This document shows, in pieces, positions 17,498 to 26,791 of a DNA stretch of 64,000 bases (positions are counted from its first letter, which is position 1; each line of letters starts with the position of its first letter). A model generated the notes under the pieces. It was not told where the DNA came from. It searched no databases and saw nothing but the letters and a program-made list of their open reading frames with translations. The position numbers were made by a program, and so were the translations under genes. Origin of the DNA: Psychrosphaera haliotis (lineage in GTDB: Bacteria; Pseudomonadota; Gammaproteobacteria; Enterobacterales; Alteromonadaceae); NCBI RefSeq assembly GCF_039523615.1, contig NZ_BAAAFQ010000010.1, positions 62,001 through 126,000 of the forward strand, given 5' to 3'.

Positions 17498-18403
17498 ATG
17501 AAAATCGCCATCTTGTCCCGTAATAAAAACCTGTACTCTACACGTCGCTTAAAAGAAGCGGGTGAAGCGTTAGGCCATGAAGTTGATATTATTGATACTT
17601 TACATTGTTACATGGACATTACTTCGAGCCGACCAACGGTTCGATATCATGGTAAAGAACTGCCTAAATACGATGCGGTTATTCCTCGTATTGGTGCGTC
17701 AGTAACGTTTTACGGTACAGCGGTAGTTCGCCAATTTGAAATGATGGGTACTTACTCAATTAATGAGTCTGTTGCTATTAGCCGCTCGCGTGACAAGTTA
17801 CGTTCATTACAGTTGTTATCACGTAAAGGTATTGGCTTACCTCGCACTGGCTTTGCAAGTCGCCCAGACAAGATCAAAGATTTGATTAAAAACGTTGGTG
17901 GCGCACCACTGGTTATTAAGTTACTTGAAGGTACGCAAGGTATTGGCGTGGTTTTAGCCGATACGAACAAGGCGGCTGAAGCTATTATTGAAGCATTCAT
18001 GGGCTTAGAAGCAAACATCTTAGTGCAAGAGTTTGTTAAAGAAGCAGGCGGCGCAGACATTCGCTGTTTAGTGGTCGGCGGTAAAGTAGTTGCAGCCATG
18101 AAACGTCAGGGTGCTGAGGGTGAGTTCCGCTCTAACTTGCATCGCGGCGGTAGCGCAACCTTAGTGAAGCTAACAAAAGCAGAACGTGAAACTGCTGTAA
18201 ATGCGGCTAAAGCGATGGGATTAAATTTCTGTGGTGTTGATTTACTGCAATCCTCTAATGGCCCTATGGTTATGGAAGTAAACTCTTCTCCAGGCCTTGA
18301 AGGTATTGAAACAGCAACCGGAAAAGACGTTGCATCTATGGTCTTTGAGTCCATTGCTAAAAACGCAAAACCAAACAACAACCGTACAAAAGGTAAAGGC
18401 TAA
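17498..18403 (+). CDS. rimK: Ribosomal protein S6--L-glutamate ligase RimK
   Basis: A 301-residue ATP-grasp ligase that adds glutamate residues to the C-terminus of ribosomal protein S6. The length is normal and the start MKIAILSRNKNLYSTRRL is typical. The ATP-grasp core is visible in PLVIKLLEGTQGIGVVLAD (ATP-binding lysine loop), the metal-binding region FCGVDLL and VMEVNSSPGLEGIE. It heads a three-gene operon whose other members are an AstE/AspA-like deacylase and a RimB-type zinc protease, a trio seen in many marine gammaproteobacteria. The stop overlaps the next start by one base. Confidence 0.95.
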   Translation: MKIAILSRNKNLYSTRRLKEAGEALGHEVDIIDTLHCYMDITSSRPTVRYHGKELPKYDAVIPRIGASVTFYGTAVVRQFEMMGTYSINESVAISRSRDKLRSLQLLSRKGIGLPRTGFASRPDKIKDLIKNVGGAPLVIKLLEGTQGIGVVLADTNKAAEAIIEAFMGLEANILVQEFVKEAGGADIRCLVVGGKVVAAMKRQGAEGEFRSNLHRGGSATLVKLTKAERETAVNAAKAMGLNFCGVDLLQSSNGPMVMEVNSSPGLEGIETATGKDVASMVFESIAKNAKPNNNRTKGKG

Positions 18404-19434
18404 TGGCACAAGCTCCGTTGGTTATTGACGGTAATGAAATTTTGCCGGGCACAAACGTTAAGTTTGAATTGCCAGTTGCAAAGTTATACACAGACTCTGA
18501 TGTGTCATTGCCGATTCATGTTTTTCGCTCGAAAAAACCTGGCCCTACTATTTTTATTAGTGCGGCCATTCATGGCGACGAGCTAAACGGCATTGAAATC
18601 ATTAGACGTGTTATTTCAAATCCTAAATTTAAGGTACTTTGCGGTACGTTAATCGCAGTGCCAATTGTGAATGTTTATGGCGTGGTAAACCAAAGTCGTT
18701 ACATGCCTGACCGACGTGACTTAAACCGAAGCTTTCCTGGCTCGGCAAAAGGTTCATTAGCATCACGAGTTGCGAATAAGTTTCTAACTGAAATTGTGAG
18801 CAAGTGTGATTACGGAATCGATTTGCATACGGGCGCTATTCATCGCTCAAACTTGCCTCAAATTAGAGCCAATTTAAAAGATGAAGAAACAAACCACTTA
18901 GCACAACTGTTTGGTGTTCCTGTGGTACTCAATGCGGACATTTTAGAAGGGTCGTTGCGTGAAGCGGCGAGTCACACTAAAACCAAAGTATTGTTGTATG
19001 AAGCTGGTGAAGCGCTTCGTTTTGACGAGTTTTCAATTCGTGCGGGTGTGAAGGGCGTTAAAAATATTTTGCGCCATTTTGGTATGTTGCGTAAAAACAA
19101 ACAAAAGAACCCGTCATGTGCAGTAGCAAATAGCAGTAAGTGGTACAGAGCAAACGCTAGCGGCATTTTTAATACAAAAGTGAAGTTGGGTGACAAGGTT
19201 GAAAAAGGCGATGTGCTAGCTGAAATTGGCAGCCCTTACGGTAACGTTATTAATAAAGTCATTGCCGAGAAAAATGGCATTATTATTGGTCAACAAAATA
19301 TCCCTTTAGTTCAAGAAGGTGAAGCTATGTTCCATATTGCCTTTTTCAGTGAAGAAGACGATGACATTGTTGAACATATTGAAAACGTACAAGAACAGCT
19401 GTTGCCAGAATTATCTGGTGGCTTAGATCAGTAA
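18403..19434 (+). CDS. Succinylglutamate desuccinylase/aspartoacylase family protein
   Basis: A 343-residue M14-like metallohydrolase. Zinc ligand motifs are visible as ISAAIHGDELNG (His and Glu, about residues 49-60) and the later IDLHTGA (His, about 140), with the family motif RRDLNRSFPG between them. A C-terminal lipoyl-like domain (KVKLGDKVEKGDVLAEIGSPYG) follows, as in the AspA/AstE subgroup found next to rimK. The substrate is unknown; an amide or acyl-amino acid related to glutamate is plausible from context. It overlaps rimK and precedes the zinc protease by 11 bases. Confidence 0.88.
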   Translation: MAQAPLVIDGNEILPGTNVKFELPVAKLYTDSDVSLPIHVFRSKKPGPTIFISAAIHGDELNGIEIIRRVISNPKFKVLCGTLIAVPIVNVYGVVNQSRYMPDRRDLNRSFPGSAKGSLASRVANKFLTEIVSKCDYGIDLHTGAIHRSNLPQIRANLKDEETNHLAQLFGVPVVLNADILEGSLREAASHTKTKVLLYEAGEALRFDEFSIRAGVKGVKNILRHFGMLRKNKQKNPSCAVANSSKWYRANASGIFNTKVKLGDKVEKGDVLAEIGSPYGNVINKVIAEKNGIIIGQQNIPLVQEGEAMFHIAFFSEEDDDIVEHIENVQEQLLPELSGGLDQ

Positions 19435-19445
19435 TAGAGAACACC

Positions 19446-19877
19446 ATGACAGATAAATTAATTATCGGAAATTTAGAAGTATGCCAGCTCCCTGAGTTGG
19501 CTATTTCTGAACTAGAAGTGCGTGTAGATACGGGCGCAAAAACCTCGTCTTTACACGTTGATAACATTACGAAATGCAAAATTGATGGCAAACGTGCGGT
19601 TCAGTTTGATATTCATCCAGATATTCATAACGTAAGTAAGATAGTTACTTGTAAGGCTGAAATTCACGACTTACGTCGAATTAAGTCTTCAAACGGCACA
19701 TCGGAGCAACGTTATGTAATTAAAACTCCCATGGTCATTGGTGGGTTAACGTTTGAAATTGAAATCACATTAACGGATCGCTCTGATATGAGTTATCTAA
19801 TGTTATTAGGGCGAGAAGGGTTAAGCGATCGGTTTTTGGTTGACCCATCGCAAGTATTTCTTTGTTCTGATAAATAA
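19446..19877 (+). CDS. RimB-type ATP-dependent zinc protease (RimK-associated)
   Basis: A 143-residue protein of the small putative zinc-protease family (PF05618) encoded with rimK. The signature VDTGAKTSSLHVD (about residues 27-39) has a retropepsin-like DTGA motif; ITLTDRSDMSYLMLLGREGL near the C-terminus is also typical. In Pseudomonas, RimB works with RimK and RimA to adjust glutamate tails on ribosomal protein S6. The role here is inferred from family and operon position. It is the last gene of the operon; the next gene has its own Fur-type promoter region. Confidence 0.85.
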   Translation: MTDKLIIGNLEVCQLPELAISELEVRVDTGAKTSSLHVDNITKCKIDGKRAVQFDIHPDIHNVSKIVTCKAEIHDLRRIKSSNGTSEQRYVIKTPMVIGGLTFEIEITLTDRSDMSYLMLLGREGLSDRFLVDPSQVFLCSDK

Positions 19878-19916
19878 CCTGACAAATAAATCAAAAACTA
19901 TCTTAAATAGCTTGTT

Positions 19917-19935
19917 GCAAATGAGAATCATTCCT
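19917..19935 (+). promoter_or_regulatory. Probable Fur box before the lipoprotein gene
   Basis: The sequence GCAAATGAGAATCATTCCT matches the 19-bp Fur consensus at 13 positions, including the central ATGA-AATCATT. It lies 40 bases before the lipoprotein start codon, next to an iron uptake block, so iron repression is likely. Confidence 0.6.
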
Positions 19936-19974
19936 ATTAAGCTAGGTTTATTGCTTACTTAATAGGAACCTCAA

Positions 19975-20529
19975 ATGAAACTATTCAACCTTTCAGCTCT
20001 AGCAGCTGTATTAGCTAGTAGTGTGCTTTTATCTGCTTGTAATAGTGGAGAGTCTAAAACTGATACACTAATCGCTGAAGCAGACTCCAGCATAAGCAAT
20101 CCTGATCAGTGGCTAAAGTATGAAAACTTAGCCACGCAAATAAAACAAAACCACAACTCTGCTTCTTTTTCAGAGTTAGCCACTCAAGCTTCTAACTTAA
20201 CGCGCCTTTCTACTGAGCTACTGCCTCAATTTATTGAGCAAAATACTGAATGCAAAGAGTATCTAACTGTTGCTATGGATTCAGTGGAAACCATGTTTTC
20301 ACTTACGTTAGAGCAAATTGAGTCTGATTATCACGCCGATGGCAAACTACCAGCGATGAACGACGTGAAATGTTATCACGCAAAAGACCTGCTAGTTCAC
20401 CCAGCTACAGTTGCGGTTATTGCTAAAAAATTACCTGAGTCTACTGAATCAAGAGAAATGATTTTAGACGAAATTGCTGAAGTGCTTGAGCATTTAAAGC
20501 AGGTTCAACAAGCTTCTGTTCAGAAGTAA
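19975..20529 (+). CDS. Small lipoprotein, probably iron-regulated
   Basis: A 184-residue lipoprotein with signal peptide and lipobox LLSAC (Cys22). The mature part is helical and acidic with two further cysteines (in NTECKEY and DVKCYHA), which may form a disulfide. The family is not recognised. A Fur-like box precedes it, and the convergent genes downstream are a PepSY membrane protein and a TonB-dependent siderophore receptor, so a role in iron acquisition is likely but unproven. A strong terminator follows. Confidence 0.7.
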   Translation: MKLFNLSALAAVLASSVLLSACNSGESKTDTLIAEADSSISNPDQWLKYENLATQIKQNHNSASFSELATQASNLTRLSTELLPQFIEQNTECKEYLTVAMDSVETMFSLTLEQIESDYHADGKLPAMNDVKCYHAKDLLVHPATVAVIAKKLPESTESREMILDEIAEVLEHLKQVQQASVQK

Positions 20530-20565
20530 GTCAACACTGTCTCCGTTGCACTTAAATTGAACATC

Positions 20566-20593
20566 AGGGCAGTTAATAACTGCCCTTTTTTTT
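20566..20593 (+). terminator. Rho-independent terminator after the lipoprotein
   Basis: A 9-bp stem AGGGCAGTT/AACTGCCCT (20566-20574 with 20578-20586), a 3-base loop and a run of eight T. It lies between convergent genes. Confidence 0.9.
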
Positions 20594-20615
20594 GCTACTT
20601 TTTGCTATTTGTTTG

Positions 20616-21689
20616 CTAGCCAATTCGTCGACTTCTTACCAAATATAAATACAAACCAGTAAAGCCTAAGATTAATGGGCTTAAACCAATCACGCACCAG
20701 ATAATTTTAGACGTGAGTCCGCCAAAATAACCAAAGTGTAGTTTCCTAAAACTATCTACAATGACGTGTAATGCTGGATTTGAACGTACATCGCCCACAT
20801 GAAGCAACTTGCCGTTTTGCGGATCGTAAGTCAGTGTACTTGCATATTCACTATGCAAAGGATTTGCGCTATCCACTTGGCCATAGAAGGTGATATTTAA
20901 GCCAGGTTCGTATGGTAAAACCATGTATGTCGCCTTAAAGTCACTAAGATGCTGAGTTTGATCATCAAGCATACCTTGCAGTGAAAGGTCAGTATTGTGC
21001 AGTGGAGCTTCAATCAAATAGTGTTCTTCAAAGGCATGTTCCGTCACTTCGTGAATACTTTCTGCAATGTTCCAGTAGCCACCTGTAAACGCTAATATTA
21101 GAATGATTGGCGAACTAATAATGCCAGTAAATTTATGTATATCGCTATACAGAATTCGTTTTGCTTTGCCCCAGCGTAAGGTGAAAAAGTTCTTCCAAAA
21201 GTTACGGTATAAAACAACTCCTGAAATGCCTAGAAACAAAAACAAAATGCTAATAACCGCACCCACGATTGCACCCGTTGTGCCTAATAAAAATCGATAA
21301 TGTAAGTCTAATAACCAGTCGGTGAAATAATGTGAAACATCAACCGGTGCAGCTAAAACCTCACCTGTATATTGGTTTATATACATTTTATGCCATTGAT
21401 CAGTACCATGTTTAATAACATAAATAGCATCAGCTCGGTGCTGGTTATCAAATAACTCCCAACTTCCAATGGCAAAGTCTGGATGTACGTTTTGCGCTGA
21501 TTGAATTAGCTCATCTATTGGTAATCGCTGTGCAGACGGCTCTACTTGTACTGTAGATTTTTCTGGCATTAAAAGGTGATCAATCTCTACTTTAAAAACC
21601 AACAAACTACCGGTAATTGAAATCACAAACAGTGGAACCATGGCCACAAGTGCAAACCATGAATGCCATTTAAATAGTGTCTTTCTCAT
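20616..21689 (-). CDS. PepSY-associated TM protein (iron-uptake reductase-like)
   Basis: A 357-residue inner-membrane protein of the PepSY_TM/PiuB type. The N-terminal helix KWHSWFALVAMVPLFVISITGSLLVF is typical, with conserved histidines in later helices (LDLHYRFLLG, DIHKFTGI, HFGYFGG). Two PepSY-like periplasmic segments lie between the helices. Proteins of this kind are encoded with siderophore receptors and some reduce ferric siderophores in the periplasm. It follows the TonB receptor gene by 68 bases on the same strand and probably shares its Fur-controlled transcript. Confidence 0.88.
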   Translation of the reverse strand: MRKTLFKWHSWFALVAMVPLFVISITGSLLVFKVEIDHLLMPEKSTVQVEPSAQRLPIDELIQSAQNVHPDFAIGSWELFDNQHRADAIYVIKHGTDQWHKMYINQYTGEVLAAPVDVSHYFTDWLLDLHYRFLLGTTGAIVGAVISILFLFLGISGVVLYRNFWKNFFTLRWGKAKRILYSDIHKFTGIISSPIILILAFTGGYWNIAESIHEVTEHAFEEHYLIEAPLHNTDLSLQGMLDDQTQHLSDFKATYMVLPYEPGLNITFYGQVDSANPLHSEYASTLTYDPQNGKLLHVGDVRSNPALHVIVDSFRKLHFGYFGGLTSKIIWCVIGLSPLILGFTGLYLYLVRSRRIG

Positions 21690-21757
21690 TTTAAAACCCT
21701 CATGAAAAAAGGCACGACACAGAAAACCATGTCGCGCCCTACTTTATTTTCTTTTAT

Positions 21758-23971
21758 TTAGAAAGACAGACTAACTGTCGCTGAGTAGTTAGCTGGCGCA
21801 CCGTAATAACCTTGTGCCCAGTACAAGCTGTTTATGTACTTTTCATCGGTTACATTGTTGGCGTTTAATGAAACACTGACTGTGTCATTAATTTCATAGT
21901 TGGCCATTAGGTTCACTAACGCATAGGAATCTTGCTCTGTCACAATTACCGAGCCAATAGCATCGCCTGTCGTAGTTACGCCTTGAACACGACTTGTGGC
22001 ACTTTGATAATTGACGTTTGCGCCAATAGTTAAACCATCAATGGCCTCTAAATCATGAGTAATTGCCAATTTAACAAGCGTCTCTGGTGTGTAGTCTTGT
22101 ACTTCTTCATCACCTTCGATTTCAAAGTCGGTAAAACCAAAGCTTACTTGAGTGGAGTCGCCAATTTGACCGGCCAGTTCAATTTCATAGCCTGTACTGC
22201 TGATCCCATCAGTGCCAATGTGACGCTGCAATTCAGGACCTAAGTCAGCTGTTAAAGGGTCTAGTTTTGCAACGTTGACTTGCTCTACGTCAAAATATGC
22301 TGCAGAGGCAATAAGACGACCATCAAACAACTCAGCTTTAGCGCCGATTTCAGCACTTTCACCCGTAATTGGATCTAGAATATTGTTGTTAATGTCCATT
22401 TCAGTTTGAGACAAGAAGGTTTCTGTATAACTTACATAAGCCGACACTTCCGGGGTTACTTGATAGACAGCACCCACATATGGAATAAATACGTTGTCAC
22501 CACGATCTTGAACCACACCGTAACTTGAACCTTCTACGTTCCAGTCATTGAATCGCCCACCAATAATGGTGTGGAAACCTTCCGCTAAGTTGAGTCGAGC
22601 CGTAAAGTACGCCGCTTTTTGAGTCGTTTTAATATCAGCGCCTGTTTTACCATCTAAAAATGTTGGTTTAGGCGTGTTGCCGTCCCAAGTCGGTAGCGCT
22701 GGCATCACAGGGAAACCGTATGGCGTTGAGTAGTCGTATAAAGACAGGTCTGAATAGTCCATGTTTGCATAGCTCAAACCAAATACAACTTGGTGTTGTA
22801 GGCCAAATGCATCAAAGTGACCAGTTGTATATACATCTAACAAGTCATGTTCATCGTCATGATCATATTCACTTGCGTAACCTAGCAGGCCAAGCTCAGT
22901 GGTGCTGTCAGGAGATCCGTATACATAAAAAAGCTGTGAGTCTTCATCAGTCTTCTTTCTTGAGTAAGTGGCACGCACATCCCAGTCCTCATTAATGAAA
23001 TGAGTCAGCTCTGCCACAGTATTGCTTTTTTTAACGTCCCACATTGACCAATCTGCTGACGTATTTGTACCTACATCATAATTAGTTGCAGTACCGTCAG
23101 TGTAAAATAGCGGGTTTGCACCCCAGGTATTGCCTGTTGCGTCATTGTCATTAATTACGTGACTTAAAGATAACTGAGTATCGTCAGATACTTTGATATC
23201 AACAAAACCATAAACTACGGTTTTATCTTGGCTGTAGCGATCTAAATACGAGTCATTTTTTTGCTTTACAGCGACAAACCTAACGCCAACATCTTTTGTT
23301 ACTGCCGTGGAATAATCCGCTTCTATTCTAGATTTACCCCAAGAGCCTGCCGTTAGATCTAAATCAAATTCTGTAGTTTTTGTTGGACGTTTTCTAATAA
23401 AGTTAACGGTTGCTGATGGATTACCAACACCTGTCATTAATCCATTCGCACCGCGAATAACTTCAACACGGTCATAAATAGCAGTATCTTCATCGGCGTG
23501 GTTATTACCTGAAATCAGCGGTAAACCAATACCATCGATTTGGAAGTTTGTAATATCAAAGCCACGTGCCGTGTAATAAGTTCGGTCGGTTTCGATTCGC
23601 TCCACGCGCACGCCAGTGGCTGTATCTAGGGCAGCATTAATGTCATTAAGTTGGAAATCTTTTATTTGCGCTGAACTAATTACCGATACTGATTGTGGTA
23701 TTTCTACCATTTTCAAGTTCAGTCTTGATGCACCGTTTACATCTTCTTCGCCGTAACCTTCAATGTAACTACCAGTGATCTGTATGGTTTCTATTTGTCC
23801 CGAAGCTGAATTTTTTTCAACGGCTTTGTTTTCTTGTGAATCAGCGCCCACCTGTGAGCCAGCTTGATTAGACTTGATAGGGTTACTTGAACTGTTGTTG
23901 AATGCCTGTGCAGTGCCAGACATTGCTAAAATCGTCGCAGCAAATACCGCACTGATTTTAAACGTACGCAT
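21758..23971 (-). CDS. TonB-dependent siderophore receptor
   Basis: A 737-residue outer-membrane receptor. It has a signal peptide (about 23 residues, ending AQA), then a plug domain with IPQSVSVISSAQIKDFQ and RGFDITNFQIDGIGLP in the FhuE/FpvA-type arrangement, and a 22-strand barrel ending in the outer-membrane motif YSATVSLSF. A TonB box-like stretch precedes the plug (IETIQITGSY). It imports a ferric siderophore; which one cannot be told. A clear Fur box lies 100 bases upstream, and the PepSY membrane protein follows in the operon. Confidence 0.93.
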   Translation of the reverse strand: MRTFKISAVFAATILAMSGTAQAFNNSSSNPIKSNQAGSQVGADSQENKAVEKNSASGQIETIQITGSYIEGYGEEDVNGASRLNLKMVEIPQSVSVISSAQIKDFQLNDINAALDTATGVRVERIETDRTYYTARGFDITNFQIDGIGLPLISGNNHADEDTAIYDRVEVIRGANGLMTGVGNPSATVNFIRKRPTKTTEFDLDLTAGSWGKSRIEADYSTAVTKDVGVRFVAVKQKNDSYLDRYSQDKTVVYGFVDIKVSDDTQLSLSHVINDNDATGNTWGANPLFYTDGTATNYDVGTNTSADWSMWDVKKSNTVAELTHFINEDWDVRATYSRKKTDEDSQLFYVYGSPDSTTELGLLGYASEYDHDDEHDLLDVYTTGHFDAFGLQHQVVFGLSYANMDYSDLSLYDYSTPYGFPVMPALPTWDGNTPKPTFLDGKTGADIKTTQKAAYFTARLNLAEGFHTIIGGRFNDWNVEGSSYGVVQDRGDNVFIPYVGAVYQVTPEVSAYVSYTETFLSQTEMDINNNILDPITGESAEIGAKAELFDGRLIASAAYFDVEQVNVAKLDPLTADLGPELQRHIGTDGISSTGYEIELAGQIGDSTQVSFGFTDFEIEGDEEVQDYTPETLVKLAITHDLEAIDGLTIGANVNYQSATSRVQGVTTTGDAIGSVIVTEQDSYALVNLMANYEINDTVSVSLNANNVTDEKYINSLYWAQGYYGAPANYSATVSLSF

Positions 23972-24070
23972 TGGATTTCCTTTTAAATTAGTTAATTAAA
24001 TGCCAAAAGCTTCGGCTTATCCGAGAAGGTGCAAAAGCATAAACAAGTTTAACCCTCTTGTAAATGCAAA

Positions 24071-24085
24071 TGATAACAATTCTCA
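24071..24085 (-). promoter_or_regulatory. Fur box of the siderophore receptor operon
   Basis: TGATAACAATTCTCA matches the 7-1-7 Fur motif TGATAAT-N-ATTATCA at 12 of 14 positions. It lies 100 bases upstream of the TonB receptor start. The divergent ohr gene starts about 80 bases to the other side and could also be affected. Confidence 0.75.
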
Positions 24086-24167
24086 TTAAGATTAATAATT
24101 TTAGATCCAATCACGCAAAATCACCGTAAGTTGCTACAGTAAGGTATTAAGTAATCAAGGAGATTTT

Positions 24168-24599
24168 ATGAGCGACTTACAAAAAGTATTATACACAGCC
24201 CACACTCACACTACTGGCGGACGCGATGGTGGCACTGCAAAGTCAGATGATGGAAAATTGGATGTGTCGTTAAGCGCCCCAAGAGCCTTAGGCGGAAATG
24301 ACGGCGATGGTACGAATCCAGAGCAGCTTTTCGCGGCAGGTTATTCAGCTTGCTTTATTGGCGCTCTAAAAGCCGTAGCAGCTGGCGACAAACAATCGCT
24401 ACCTGAAGATACTTTTATTAATGCCAGTGTTTCTATAGGACCAATTGAACATGGTTTTGGTATTGAAGCTGAGTTGAATGTGTCTCTTGGTGACATGGAC
24501 AAAGATGACGCCAAAGCGTTAGTAGAAAAAGCGCACCAGGTTTGCCCATATTCAAATGCAACCCGCGGCAATGTTAACGTAACGATTAACGTTTTATAA
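24168..24599 (+). CDS. ohr: Organic hydroperoxide resistance protein (Ohr)
   Basis: A 143-residue peroxidase of the Ohr/OsmC family that reduces organic and fatty acid hydroperoxides in the cytoplasm. Both redox cysteines are present: Cys62 in SACF and Cys126 in VCPYSNATRGN, with Arg19 and Glu52 in the expected active-site positions (TGGRDG, NPEQLFAAGY). The length is that of Ohr. A good ribosome binding site (AAGGAG) precedes the start. No ohrR regulator is seen nearby. The proximity to a Fur-controlled receptor is probably incidental. Confidence 0.93.
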   Translation: MSDLQKVLYTAHTHTTGGRDGGTAKSDDGKLDVSLSAPRALGGNDGDGTNPEQLFAAGYSACFIGALKAVAAGDKQSLPEDTFINASVSIGPIEHGFGIEAELNVSLGDMDKDDAKALVEKAHQVCPYSNATRGNVNVTINVL

Positions 24600-24618
24600 T
24601 AATCAGCCTGCCTGATTT

Positions 24619-24660
24619 GAATTTTGAATTTTGAATTTTGAATTTTGAATTTTGAATTTT
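24619..24660. repeat. 7-bp tandem repeat GAATTTT, six copies
   Basis: Six perfect head-to-tail copies of GAATTTT lie between the ohr stop and the terminator, within its 3' untranslated region. The period equals that of the repeat at 14-55. Copy number is likely to vary among strains. Confidence 0.95.
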
Positions 24661-24668
24661 GAGAAAGT

Positions 24669-24698
24669 AAAACGCCCTTATTAAAAGGGCGTTTTTTT
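24669..24698. terminator. Bidirectional terminator between ohr and the antiporter
   Basis: An 11-bp stem (24669-24679 with 24685-24695, core ACGCCCTT/AAGGGCGT) is followed by T7 on plus, with an A run on the other side. It separates two convergent genes. Confidence 0.9.
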
Positions 24699-24722
24699 AT
24701 TGTCTAAATATCTCGCTAGAGC

Positions 24723-26600
24723 CTATTTTTCTGGTTCAGGATCCGACGGCAACGCACCATCTTTAATGCTACCCGCAGCCTTTGCTGCTTCTAGCTTTTT
24801 CTCTGATGCCACTTTTGCTGGATTGAGAATCAAACTAACAATTTTCCAACCAGCTTTTGGCTCTGTCTTTTTGTCAGACTTAAATACACCGACTTTTTTG
24901 CCACTAATACTTATCAACGGAATTAGCTCTCGGTCATATTTATTGAGATAGTCTTGGAAGGTAAAGTCTTCACTAATATTAGTGGTTTTGATGACTGCAC
25001 CTTTTTTCATTGCGCTAGCTAAATAACCATAAGTTACGCTCTCACCAAACAGCGTTAACTTCTTCGCAAAACCTTGTGATATTTGATGACTTTCCATGCT
25101 GGCGTTATCACTTGTGGCCAAACCTAATATCGTTGCTTCATGTCCAAACTCATGCTCAAAGTGTGTCATTACCATAGGGTTTAACTGTCGGTAAGGCGAA
25201 AGAACTAACAAGTTACCAATACCCGTTAAATCTAAACGACGTGATGCATGATCTGAAATTGGATTGCCAAAATAAGTTCGCACACTCTCCATTCGAGCTT
25301 TTTTAATTGCGTCCCAGTTAGGATCCGCAATGGTCGATGAAATGTTGTTATTGTTTAATTCTTTAGCCAGTGCTCTTGTGAAATCACTTGCACCAAATAA
25401 TAAGAAGCCATTTGGCTCCGGCTCTCTAAGATCTAGATATTCGGCTACTTTAGTCGACGTTAAGCTTTGCAACACAACGGTGGTGATAATCACCAAAAAT
25501 ACCACAGGTACTAACACACTCGCTTGTTCATAACCTTGCTCTTCTAGCTTTAGTGAAAACAACGCTGAAACCGCAGCAGCAACAATGCCTCGCGGTGCAA
25601 TCCAGCTCAGTAACGCAAGTTCTTTGAATGATAAACCGGTGCCAAAAGAAGAAAGGAAAACACCTAACGGTCGAGCGATAAATATAATGCCGACAATAAC
25701 CACAATCGCACCAAAACCTACGGCTTGAATTTCCGCAAAATCAATTCGACTTGCCAGTAATATAAACAGTCCAGAAATCAGTAATACGCTTAGCGTTTCT
25801 TTGAATTCTAAAATATCGTCTACGTTTACGTTTTTCATGTTGGCTAAAATCATGCCTGCCACGGTAACCGTAAGCAATCCAGATTCATGTGCCGCCGCGT
25901 TTGATAACGCAAATACACCCAATACAATGGTTAATACCGCTGTATTTTGTAAATAATGAGGGAACCAATTGCCACGTATTGCGCGACCTAAGAAATAACC
26001 AACCGCTGCACCAAAGCCCAAACCCGACAAGACCGTTTGACCAAAAGCCCAAAGTGTATGGGTAAAAGCGTCTTGTTGTGTCATTAAGAATTCAAACACT
26101 AGTACCGCAAATAAAGCGCCAATAGGATCGATAACAATGCCTTCCCAGCGAAGAATATTTGCTACGTTACCTTTTGGTCTGACCGTTCTTAACATAGGCA
26201 CGATAACTGTAGGGCCAGTTACAGTAACAATCGCAGCAAAAAGCGCTGCTAAGCCTAGTGATATATCTAAACCAATATAAGCTAATGGCGTTACAACAAG
26301 CCAGGTGACTAATACACCTACGCTACAGAGATTTCTCACCATGGCGCCATGACCGCCAATATCAGCTATTTTAAGCGTTAAAGCACCTTCAAATAGAATA
26401 ATAGCAACCGAGAGCGACACCACTGGAAATAGTAAATCGCCAAATAAGTCGTCTGCATTAATGACACCCGTAACTGGGCCTACAAATATTCCCGCCACCA
26501 GCAAAAACAAAATAGCAGGGAGTTTTACTTTGTGAGCTGTAAACTGACAAGCAATTGAAATTATTCCAACTAGCGCCAGCGCTAGAGTTAAATCTGACAT
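24723..26600 (-). CDS. Cation:proton antiporter (CPA family) with C-terminal RCK-like region
   Basis: A 625-residue membrane antiporter. About 12 hydrophobic helices occupy residues 1-390 and include the Na_H_Exchanger blocks ILFEGALTLK and LRWEGIVIDPIGALFAVLVFEF. After LDLREPEPNGFLLFGASDF comes a Rossmann/TrkA-N-like region, then an RCK_C-like segment ending in a charged tail. It is related to the NhaP/YjbQ type and exchanges Na+ or K+ for protons; which ion cannot be decided. It stands alone, ending next to a bidirectional terminator. Confidence 0.9.
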   Translation of the reverse strand: MSDLTLALALVGIISIACQFTAHKVKLPAILFLLVAGIFVGPVTGVINADDLFGDLLFPVVSLSVAIILFEGALTLKIADIGGHGAMVRNLCSVGVLVTWLVVTPLAYIGLDISLGLAALFAAIVTVTGPTVIVPMLRTVRPKGNVANILRWEGIVIDPIGALFAVLVFEFLMTQQDAFTHTLWAFGQTVLSGLGFGAAVGYFLGRAIRGNWFPHYLQNTAVLTIVLGVFALSNAAAHESGLLTVTVAGMILANMKNVNVDDILEFKETLSVLLISGLFILLASRIDFAEIQAVGFGAIVVIVGIIFIARPLGVFLSSFGTGLSFKELALLSWIAPRGIVAAAVSALFSLKLEEQGYEQASVLVPVVFLVIITTVVLQSLTSTKVAEYLDLREPEPNGFLLFGASDFTRALAKELNNNNISSTIADPNWDAIKKARMESVRTYFGNPISDHASRRLDLTGIGNLLVLSPYRQLNPMVMTHFEHEFGHEATILGLATSDNASMESHQISQGFAKKLTLFGESVTYGYLASAMKKGAVIKTTNISEDFTFQDYLNKYDRELIPLISISGKKVGVFKSDKKTEPKAGWKIVSLILNPAKVASEKKLEAAKAAGSIKDGALPSDPEPEK

Positions 26601-26737
26601 ATTAATTCCGGTCCATGAGGATTGTTACCCTCGACAATAACGAACTGTTGATTGTAGAGCAATAATAAAAGAATAGGTAAAAACTAACGAAGTTTCATTC
26701 AATTAGGATCAAAAAGATAACGGCTGGCTAGCAGATA

Positions 26738-26769
26738 CAAAAAAGCCTAACGTAATTAGTTAGGCTTTT
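26738..26769 (-). terminator. Terminator of the DUF945 gene
   Basis: An 11-bp stem AAAAGCCTAAC/GTTAGGCTTTT (26741-26751 with 26759-26769) and 7-base loop, followed on the minus strand by a T run. It lies 23 bases past the stop of the gene at 26792. Confidence 0.85.
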
Positions 26770-26791
26770 GCTTTAAACACACTATTTTAGA

